DNA of 64,000 nt from Actinomycetes bacterium (GTDB lineage: Bacteria > Actinomycetota > Thermoleophilia > BMS3ABIN01). This document shows positions 51,966-58,326 of this stretch, in pieces. The notes under the pieces were generated by a model, which ran no database searches, was not told the DNA's origin, and saw only the letters and a program-made list of their open reading frames with translations. The DNA lies in assembly GCA_021787475.1 (NCBI GenBank), contig JAJYLW010000006.1, positions 40,791 through 104,790 of the forward strand, written 5' to 3'. How positions within the stretch are numbered: the first letter of the stretch is position 1; each line of letters starts with the position of its first letter. The position numbers were made by a program, and so were the translations under genes.

Positions 51966-53010
51966 TCCAGTTTTTTTTCAGCGCGGCGCTTAACTGCCGC
52001 GGCCCCTTTCCCCAGAATGACGACAGCGACTGGCGCTTGCCGGCCGCCTTTTTAAGTCCCGGATCCAGAAACAGCCGGCAGGCATCGTCATATTCAGCCA
52101 GAAGCGACATTTTGCCGGCCGCCGCCCGCGCCGCCGCCTCGCCCGCCAACTCACCGGCAAAAATGGCGTTGGCAACGCCGGCGCCGCTGACCGGGTGGCA
52201 GTGTCCGGCGGCGTCGCCGGCCAGAATCATATTATCCCGGCGGACTGCTGACGGTCCGCCCACCGGAATCAAACCGCCGGTCACGGACAGCGGCTTGACA
52301 TCCATCAGGATATTCTGGCTGTAAAGGTCTTCAACAAACCTGCTTAAGACAGACAATGATGATTCCCCATGATGCGGCTCAACGCCGACGCCAACATTGG
52401 CCACTTCCCCTTTGGGGAAAACCCAGCCGTAGCCTCCCGGAATCCCGTTGCTAAAATAAATTTCCGTTGTCCTCAACCTTAAACCAAGCGGCAGCAGGTG
52501 TTGCCGGCCGCGCACGCAGTTGTTGGCGCGAAGCCCCATCCACCGCCTGACGATGGAGCAGGGCCCATCCGCCCCCACGATCACCGCCGGCTTTGCTTCC
52601 CAAACCCGGCCGGGTACGTTGACCGACACGACACCGTCTTCGCAGCGGCTCGCGGAGGCGCCGTAGATAATCTCGGCGCCGGCGCCGGCGGCCAGACCCG
52701 CCAGATATTTATCGAAACGGTCGCGGTTGCAGACTGCGCCCCGCGAGCGCGTGCAGATTATATCGCCATCAGGAAGATGCGTTCTCATTTCATCAACGCT
52801 CTGGCAGACAACGCCGGCCGCGTGACCGTATTTCTGCAGCACCGGAAAGGGAACAAACTCGGCGCACTGGACCGGCACACCCGCTTCTTTCTTCCTGTCA
52901 ACGACGAGCACTCGGGCGCCTTCCTTTGCCGCCGCCAAGGCGGCGCTGCTGCCGGCGGGGCCGGCGCCGACGACGAGGATGTCGCAGTTGCGCCAACTGG
53001 AATTTCTCAG
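51937..53010 (-). CDS. FAD-dependent oxidoreductase of geranylgeranyl-reductase type (LipT-like)
   Basis: About 357 residues. The frame begins with DILVVGAGPAGSSAALA (FAD loop), then NRDRFDKYLAGLAAGAG, VIVGADGPCSIVRR, and LAGDAAGHCHPVSGAGVANAI. No ATG, GTG or TTG precedes the FAD loop; the best start is CTG at 53010, which overlaps the upstream stop (CTGA) and has GGGGGG 5 bases ahead. LipT proteins of this family occur in the lipoate assembly gene sets of sHdr systems, possibly supplying electrons to the radical SAM enzymes. Flavoprotein family certain, partner inferred. Confidence 0.78.
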   Translation of the reverse strand: MRNSSWRNCDILVVGAGPAGSSAALAAAKEGARVLVVDRKKEAGVPVQCAEFVPFPVLQKYGHAAGVVCQSVDEMRTHLPDGDIICTRSRGAVCNRDRFDKYLAGLAAGAGAEIIYGASASRCEDGVVSVNVPGRVWEAKPAVIVGADGPCSIVRRWMGLRANNCVRGRQHLLPLGLRLRTTEIYFSNGIPGGYGWVFPKGEVANVGVGVEPHHGESSLSVLSRFVEDLYSQNILMDVKPLSVTGGLIPVGGPSAVRRDNMILAGDAAGHCHPVSGAGVANAIFAGELAGEAAARAAAGKMSLLAEYDDACRLFLDPGLKKAAGKRQSLSSFWGKGPRQLSAALKKNWIAFEAYYQD

Positions 53011-54563
53011 GGCTTCCCCCCTACGTTTTCCAGCACCTTGCTCAGTAGGTCAAGCTTAAGTTCGGTCTGGTTCTCAAATTTTCCTTCGTACGCCTCCGCC
53101 TCGCTTTTCAATTGATAGCAGGTATCATTTTCTATGTCAACAAGTATCGCCGGCAGGCCGGCTTCCCGAAAAGCATCCTGATGCTTGACAAAGAAAGCCT
53201 CGCAGCAGCAGCCGATGAAAGCGCCGGCGCTGCAGGCGCCAAGCGTCTCGCGCAGGTGCTCATAATTTTGAATGCTGGTTACCGCAAGCCCCCTGGCCGC
53301 CGCCATCGCGTAGGCGTCGCCGACGCTGCATTTGCCGCACATGTCACAGCCGTCCACGGTCCGGTAATCGCAATCGGGGAGTTTGGCGCAATAAGGCAGC
53401 AGCAGCACCGAGCAGGCCCCGGCAGCCTCGGCAAAAGACCCGTTAACTGTAAATAATGAATTGGCCTCACCCAGCGGAATGCCAAATTCGGCCAGGTCCA
53501 TTTTACCCGTCGCTGCGGCAACGGCCGCTTGAAAATCAGCGGCCTCGACACCCATCGTCTCCGGGGCTCTCTCTTGGAAGAAATTGAAAATTACCTCATC
53601 CGCAGAATCAACGGGAATGTCTTTTAAGGCCGCCTCCAAATCAAGAATAGTCCGTTTTGGACTGATGAAGAAGTCCCCGCTAATGAGGCAATATTTAAGC
53701 CGCCGGCGCTTGACGTCGACACTGACGGCAACCCTGATCAGGCCTCCGTTCGTCTTGACCTGGGACCGCAAAATCTGGTGCCCGTCCGGTGGCTCGGAGA
53801 CGAGATAAACCCAGCCCTTCTTCCGGTAGCGGCGCTTGTATTTTTTCACCAGCCGCTCTTCGGCCGGCGTCAGCTCCTGGGGCGTAAAGGCGGCGTCAAG
53901 GCTTTCCTGGAACCCGGCCATGATTGCATTTTTTATCTGCCTGAGCGAAGGTTGATAAGAAAGCTCATTTCTGATTGATGTCACCCTTTCCGCCAGCGAC
54001 GACAGCCCTTTCGCCGACAGCTTCTCAGTCGGGATGCGCAGCACCCTGGCCATGCTTCCCACATCGAAATCGACCAGGAGCGTCCCCTGGAACAGAAATG
54101 CGCCGTCCTCAAATACACCGCCGGTGCCGGAAATCTTCCTGCCGTTGACCTCTATATCATTTCTCGGCCTGAAGGCCGCATCGATGCCAAGCTGCCTGAG
54201 TCCGCGCACGACGCTCTCGCAGATCCGCGCCGTCAGCTGGTCAGGACGGACGCCAAACTCGGACCTGCTCGCAACTATCTCCCAGCCAAGCTGGGGGCTG
54301 TCGAAGTAGAGCGCGCCGCCGCCGGTAAGTCGCCGCTGGATGTCGATCCCACGCCGGTGGCAGAAGTTCTCGCGAATTTCCTGGCCGACGCCCTGGAAAT
54401 GCCCCACCAGGGCAGCCGGCGGCGAATATTGCAGGAAGTGAAGCGTGTTTGGCGTCCCCAGGCGCGCCTTCGCCTTCAGCAGGGCGGAATCAATGGCGAT
54501 GTTCTCAACCGCTGTCCGGGGGCCGGTGTCAACAAGACGCCAGTTGCTCGCCTTGGCTGTCAT
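53007..54563 (-). CDS. Lipoate-protein ligase (LplA plus LplB domains) fused to DUF116
   Basis: The 518-residue protein has a lipoate/octanoate ligase domain (about 1-240) with RRLTGGGALYFD and the catalytic lysine in GRKISGTGGVF, an LplB-type accessory domain (245-345), and a C-terminal DUF116 domain (355-518) with many cysteines: LPYCAKLPDC, GCDMCGKC, GCCCEAFF. The ligase part would attach octanoate or lipoate to LbpA. The DUF116 part looks like a metal or Fe-S domain and is unusual as a fusion; it may aid sulfur insertion. The start overlaps the previous gene by 35 bases. Confidence 0.85.
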   Translation of the reverse strand: MTAKASNWRLVDTGPRTAVENIAIDSALLKAKARLGTPNTLHFLQYSPPAALVGHFQGVGQEIRENFCHRRGIDIQRRLTGGGALYFDSPQLGWEIVASRSEFGVRPDQLTARICESVVRGLRQLGIDAAFRPRNDIEVNGRKISGTGGVFEDGAFLFQGTLLVDFDVGSMARVLRIPTEKLSAKGLSSLAERVTSIRNELSYQPSLRQIKNAIMAGFQESLDAAFTPQELTPAEERLVKKYKRRYRKKGWVYLVSEPPDGHQILRSQVKTNGGLIRVAVSVDVKRRRLKYCLISGDFFISPKRTILDLEAALKDIPVDSADEVIFNFFQERAPETMGVEAADFQAAVAAATGKMDLAEFGIPLGEANSLFTVNGSFAEAAGACSVLLLPYCAKLPDCDYRTVDGCDMCGKCSVGDAYAMAAARGLAVTSIQNYEHLRETLGACSAGAFIGCCCEAFFVKHQDAFREAGLPAILVDIENDTCYQLKSEAEAYEGKFENQTELKLDLLSKVLENVGGKP

Positions 54564-55554
54564 CGATCCCTTCCTGAAAAATGAGCGAACAGCAGTGTTC
54601 GGAGAACCCGGGCTTCAACCCCAGCGCGCCTGCAAGCTCGACGATGCCCTCTGCCGGGTAGGCGATTCCGTTGATGCCGGCCTTTAAGGCAAGAGCGTCC
54701 GTTTCCGTCTTGTGGCTGCCCGCCGGACGCGCGCAGCCGAGCAGCACCGGGGTGCGGGGAAACATACGGCGCGCCTTTACGAACAAGTTGCCCAGCTCTG
54801 CCGGCCGCGGCGGCAAGACGGCCGCCATCGGCGTGTCCGGCTGGGGTGTGATGACAACCAGCACCAGAGACCAGATTTCATAATTAGATATCATTTCCAT
54901 CGCCTGCATCTCCCCGCTGATATTGCCAAAGTCAAGCCCGAGGACAATGTGCGGCGATGTCTTGACGCCGCTCCGGCAAAGCAGCGCCAGCGATCTCTCA
55001 AAATCGGCAGTGCTGGCGTCTAAATGATAAACCCGCTTGATCGTCTCGTTTGCGCCGATGATGTCAATCATGGCCGAATCGACGCCGGCTTCCGCCAGGC
55101 CGTCAGCCAGCCGCTCATCAACGAGACCGGTATGGACGGCCACTTTCAGGCCCATCTCTTTTAACCCGCGGATTGCCCCCAGGTATTCGGTCAGGGGAAC
55201 GGTTCCGTCGGCCCGGGAGCCGCCGCTGACCAGAACGCCGCCGGCGCCGCGCCGGGCCAGCCGCTCGCCGATCTCAAGCAGCTCAGCCGGCGCCGCCGCC
55301 GCGTGCATTGACTTAAGAATCCGGCCGCGGCAATGCTCGCAGCCAAGCTGGCAGGAGCTGCCAGTTACGGATACTGGAATAAAGAAAGGACGGGAAGTGT
55401 TTTGATAAACTGAAGTCTTGTAATGTTTGATTGACGGGGCGTAAAAAAACACGCGATCTCCAAAATTCGCCCTGGCGCTTTCCCAAGCCGGCTGATACAA
55501 AGCCGGGATAGCAGTGTCAAGGCAATCCTGCGATTGGGCGTGGACTTCCTGCAT
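54529..55554 (-). CDS. Radical SAM protein, LipS-type (second member)
   Basis: The 341-residue enzyme has SVTGSSCQLGCEHCRGR, a C-x3-C-x2-C radical SAM motif near residue 70, preceded by VFFYAPSIKHYKTSVY, and later GVLVSGGSRADG, VAVHTGLVDE and HIVLGLDFGNISGEM. A C-terminal pair in SEHCCSLIFQ may bind an auxiliary cluster. It lies six bases after lbpA and overlaps the ligase gene, so these are translated together. I infer it inserts one of the two lipoyl sulfurs into octanoyl-LbpA. Confidence 0.8.
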   Translation of the reverse strand: MQEVHAQSQDCLDTAIPALYQPAWESARANFGDRVFFYAPSIKHYKTSVYQNTSRPFFIPVSVTGSSCQLGCEHCRGRILKSMHAAAAPAELLEIGERLARRGAGGVLVSGGSRADGTVPLTEYLGAIRGLKEMGLKVAVHTGLVDERLADGLAEAGVDSAMIDIIGANETIKRVYHLDASTADFERSLALLCRSGVKTSPHIVLGLDFGNISGEMQAMEMISNYEIWSLVLVVITPQPDTPMAAVLPPRPAELGNLFVKARRMFPRTPVLLGCARPAGSHKTETDALALKAGINGIAYPAEGIVELAGALGLKPGFSEHCCSLIFQEGIDDSQGEQLASC

Positions 55555-55560
55555 CCCTGG

Positions 55561-56028
55561 TCAATCGCAGTTGAGAAGGTCTTTGTCTTTGAACTCCTGC
55601 AGCTCCGCTTCCATCCACTCCCGGATGGCTGCTTCGCCATTGGGAAGATCAGCAAGATCCTCTTCGAGGCTTGAGGGCTCAACCAGGACGATCCAGTTGC
55701 CGTAGTTGTCCTCGTTGACCATGGAAGGGTTGGCGACGACCTCTGAGTTGATTTCCACTATCTTTCCAGAGACGGGAGAGCGCATCGGCCCGATAAACTT
55801 GCCGCTCTCGAGATTGCCAAAAGCGTGGCCCTTTCTGATTGCCCTGCCAACGGGAAAGGTGCGCATCTGCGCCAGGGTGCCGGCTGCCCACTGGCCGAAG
55901 GCGTCCACCCCCATCCGCACTATGTTTCCCTCCACCTTGGCCCAGATATGATCCTTGCGATGATAATAAAATTCATCCGGTAAGTCCCAGCGGCAATCTT
56001 CCTTTGTTCCGGCGGAAATCAACACCAT
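55561..56028 (-). CDS. lbpA: Lipoate-binding protein LbpA (GcvH-like)
   Basis: The 155-residue lipoyl domain has its modification lysine in NLESGKFIGPMRSP and an H-protein-like N-terminal strand (FYYHRKDHIWAKVEGN). No glycine cleavage genes are nearby; the operon instead has its own lipoate assembly enzymes and DsrEFH/TusA, which defines the LbpA group linked to sulfur oxidation by Hdr-like complexes. I infer that its dihydrolipoyl arm binds sulfur from TusA/DsrE. Start ATG behind GGAGG. 186 bases separate it from tusA. Confidence 0.88.
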   Translation of the reverse strand: MVLISAGTKEDCRWDLPDEFYYHRKDHIWAKVEGNIVRMGVDAFGQWAAGTLAQMRTFPVGRAIRKGHAFGNLESGKFIGPMRSPVSGKIVEINSEVVANPSMVNEDNYGNWIVLVEPSSLEEDLADLPNGEAAIREWMEAELQEFKDKDLLNCD

Positions 56029-56213
56029 ATCTATGCCTCCGTTTTATTTTAATGACCAATCTAAACAGCTCCGGTTATCAGGAAATTGTCATTCTGAGGA
56101 CCCCTTCGGCTTCGTTCAGAGCAGGCTCCACCGACAAAGAATCTGAGACTTTACCCAGGATCCTTCGGCTTTGCCCCAGGATGACGATTAACGGAGTTAA
56201 CTGGATGAATATT

Positions 56214-56465
56214 TTATTTTCTAATGTAAAAGTGCCAGTACTCGTCACTTTCGTCGCGGGTCACCTCACACTGCCAGCCGGCCCGCTCACATAATGTCGG
56301 CAGGCTCTCCCTGACCGCCGGCTCGTAATCGACCAGGAAGTCGATGATGTCGCCTTCACTCGCTTCCTTGACCGCTCTTTTCGCCGACAGGTTCGGGTAA
56401 GGGCATTTTTGCCCCCGGCAGTCCTCGGTTTTCAACAGTTTCTCATCTTTTAGCGTCATGCTCAT
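56214..56465 (-). CDS. tusA: TusA-family sulfur carrier of the dsr/lip operon
   Basis: The 83-residue protein has TEDCRGQKCPYPNLSAKRA, with the carrier cysteine of CPYP at position 21, and an LPTLCERAGWQCEV stretch near 57-70 with two more cysteines. It lies 18 bases after dsrH. In sulfur oxidisers TusA receives persulfide from rhodanese or DsrE and hands it on; here the plausible receiver is LbpA. Confidence 0.9.
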   Translation of the reverse strand: MSMTLKDEKLLKTEDCRGQKCPYPNLSAKRAVKEASEGDIIDFLVDYEPAVRESLPTLCERAGWQCEVTRDESDEYWHFYIRK

Positions 56466-56483
56466 GCTGCCTTTCGTTCAAGC

Positions 56484-56735
56484 TTACGCAAAGTTGACAA
56501 CCTTGTTTTCAACAATCATGTCAACCAAGGTATCGTAGTCGATAATGTTGGCGTTGCCCAACCTGGCTGCAACTCCCCTTCTTTCCACGTCTTCTTTTAC
56601 CGCATAAACGTTCTCGATCCCGGTTGTGTCCAGATAAACGCCGTCCTGAATCAGCACCACCTTTGCTCCGCTGTCTTTTTTGGCAACGTCCAGGCCGACC
56701 TGGGCAAACGGTAAATCAATCAGGTAAAGTGCCAT
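56484..56735 (-). CDS. dsrH: DsrH/TusB-like protein lacking cysteine
   Basis: The 83-residue protein keeps the DsrH fold pattern (VVLIQDGVYL, ENVYAVKEDVERRGV, IDYDTLVDMIVENKVV), but it contains no cysteine at all, so the conserved sulfur-site cysteine of DsrH is missing. It may act only as a structural part of the DsrEFH ring. GAGGTG precedes the ATG; 9 bases separate it from dsrF. Confidence 0.8.
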   Translation of the reverse strand: MALYLIDLPFAQVGLDVAKKDSGAKVVLIQDGVYLDTTGIENVYAVKEDVERRGVAARLGNANIIDYDTLVDMIVENKVVNFA

Positions 56736-56744
56736 CGTTTCACC

Positions 56745-57104
56745 TCAAAAGTCAAAGATCACGTCATTTTCGGTGATCAGTTTAGCCAGGTCATCCCGCG
56801 AGATCGCTTCGAATGTCTCGTCTACGTCGCCTTCCGAGATGCCCCGCTCCGCCATTGATTCTTTCTCGACATAATAATGGGTTTCGCTGATGTCGGCGAT
56901 TGTCTTGACATAGCCGGCCGACTCGCTCTTGTCCGCTCCCTTGAGGGAGTAATAAGCGCCATCGCCGGCGTAAACACAGGTCACCTTGTGCTCGTCAAGG
57001 CCGCTCATCATGCCCACAACCGCACGCAGGCCCTCGGTGTATTGAATTGAGCCAAAGGGCGCCCGCAGGAACATGAACAATATCTTCTTTTCCACTGTTT
57101 TCAC
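56745..57104 (-). CDS. dsrF: DsrF/TusC-like protein
   Basis: The 119-residue protein fits DsrF in a DsrE-DsrF-DsrH array: KKILFMFLRAPFGSIQYTEGLRAV, then VTCVYAGDGAYYSLKGAD, and a C-terminal AKLITENDVIFDF. It has a single cysteine (Cys43). GTG start at 57104; a second GTG at 57095 has better spacing to GGAGG. It lies 14 bases after dsrE. Confidence 0.85.
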   Translation of the reverse strand: MKTVEKKILFMFLRAPFGSIQYTEGLRAVVGMMSGLDEHKVTCVYAGDGAYYSLKGADKSESAGYVKTIADISETHYYVEKESMAERGISEGDVDETFEAISRDDLAKLITENDVIFDF

Positions 57105-57118
57105 CCCTCCAATAATTA

Positions 57119-57472
57119 TTATAGAGTTACAACCCGGTCGGCGCCGCCAACAAACGCGGCCCAGTCGGGAATGCCGCCAACCTTGATGCCCTCATAAAAG
57201 AACTTTCCCGATTGCTGGCCTCTCGCGTTGACGCAGATGCCGCAACATACGATCTCGGCACCATTGTCAACAAGCTCCTTGAAGTAATCGCCGGGGACCT
57301 TCTCCCAATCGGCAAATTCCTGAGTGCTGAGGCCATTGTAGACTCCGTCCAGATAACAGAATAAAGTGACGGCGTGACCTTTTTTCAAAGCCGCCAATCC
57401 CAGCTTCGCAACTGTCGACCACTTTTCCGTCTGAAAAGGGCCTTCGGTAAGCAAGAAGTTTATATTTGCCAT
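57119..57472 (-). CDS. dsrE: DsrE/TusD-like sulfur-relay protein
   Basis: The 117-residue protein is DsrE-like: NINFLLTEGPFQTEKWSTV, AVTLFCYLDGVYNGLS, and VCCGICVNARGQQSG with the persulfide-carrying cysteine of DsrE. It begins the ten-gene operon. GAGGTG stands before the ATG. DsrEFH hexamers bind sulfur in oxidative Dsr systems, so its presence next to sulfate-activation genes is notable. Confidence 0.9.
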   Translation of the reverse strand: MANINFLLTEGPFQTEKWSTVAKLGLAALKKGHAVTLFCYLDGVYNGLSTQEFADWEKVPGDYFKELVDNGAEIVCCGICVNARGQQSGKFFYEGIKVGGIPDWAAFVGGADRVVTL

Positions 57473-57810
57473 TTTTGCACCTCGCTTTCTCTTTCCAAAT
57501 CAAAATATGACAACCGGTCGATCAATCATTTCCCGATTCCGGCGAGCCTGAAACAGGCGTGCACTAATTGATTCACCTCCCCTGGATTGGAACCGGAAAG
57601 CAGGTTTCTAATTTGGATTATGCCCGAAATGCATGAAATCTAAATTAAACCTATATTAGGTAAAATTGCGTTTTTACCTTTCTTTTCATGAAATCAAATG
57701 GGACAAAACCGGTTTAGGCCATCGGCCGAACCGGGTAATGTTGCTTATCGGAAAGAAGCCCGGTCGCCATTAGCAACATTCCCCGCCCGGGAAATACAGA
57801 TGGAGATGCC
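57473..57810. promoter_or_regulatory. Divergent regulatory region between dsrE and rpiB
   Basis: Three dyads are visible: ACCTATATTAGGT (57644-57656, perfect 5-bp arms), CGGTTtaGGCCatcGGCCgaACCG (about 57709-57731) and AATGTTGCT/AGCAACATT (about 57737-57780, arms 9 bp with a long loop). The AT-rich part near 57630-57690 is the likely promoter area. No known riboswitch or regulator site was recognised. Confidence 0.5.
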
Positions 57811-58266
57811 TTGAAGGTAGGCGTGGCCGCCGATCATGGCGGCTTTGACCTTAAGGAAAGACTGAGGGAAGCCATTGCCGGCGACGACCATGAGGTTGCC
57901 GATTTTGGCGCCTATGAACTTGACCCCGGGGATGACTATCCTGATTACGTGGCGCCGCTGGCGCGCGCCGTCGCAAGCGGCGAGGTCGAGAGGGGCATCG
58001 TCATCTGTGGCAGCGGCGTCGGCGCCTGCATTGCCGCCAATAAAACTCCCGGCGTGCGGGCTGCACTTGTCTTTGACTCCTTCTCTGCGCACCAAGGCGT
58101 CGAAGATGACGACATGAACGTCATCTGCCTGGGCGGCAGGGTAACTGGCTTCGAGCTGGCGCTGGACCTAGTCCGCATTTTCCTTGGGGCCTCGTTTAAA
58201 GGGGATGAGCGCTTCCGGCGGCGGCTCGCCAAGATCTCCGCTCTGGAGAAGGAAAAAAGAGGGTGA
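57811..58266 (+). CDS. rpiB: Ribose-5-phosphate isomerase B
   Basis: The 151-residue RpiB/LacAB-family enzyme interconverts ribose-5-phosphate and ribulose-5-phosphate. Visible: VAADHGGFDLKERL, ICGSGVGACIAANK with the active-site cysteine, and NVICLGGRVTGFELA. The C-terminal segment FKGDERFRRRLAKI is typical. TTG start with GGAGA ahead. It is convergent with the cytochrome c gene. Confidence 0.9.
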   Translation: MKVGVAADHGGFDLKERLREAIAGDDHEVADFGAYELDPGDDYPDYVAPLARAVASGEVERGIVICGSGVGACIAANKTPGVRAALVFDSFSAHQGVEDDDMNVICLGGRVTGFELALDLVRIFLGASFKGDERFRRRLAKISALEKEKRG

Positions 58267-58285
58267 AGTAACTTATTGATCAAGC

Positions 58286-58319
58286 AAGGGGCGCAGCATG
58301 CAGGCACGCTGCGCCCCTT
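58286..58319. terminator. Bidirectional hairpin between rpiB and the cytochrome gene
   Basis: AAGGGGCGCAGC (58286-58297) and GCTGCGCCCCTT (58308-58319) form a 12-bp stem with a 10-base loop, between the convergent stop codons. Confidence 0.8.
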
Positions 58320-58326
58320 CGTGCCT

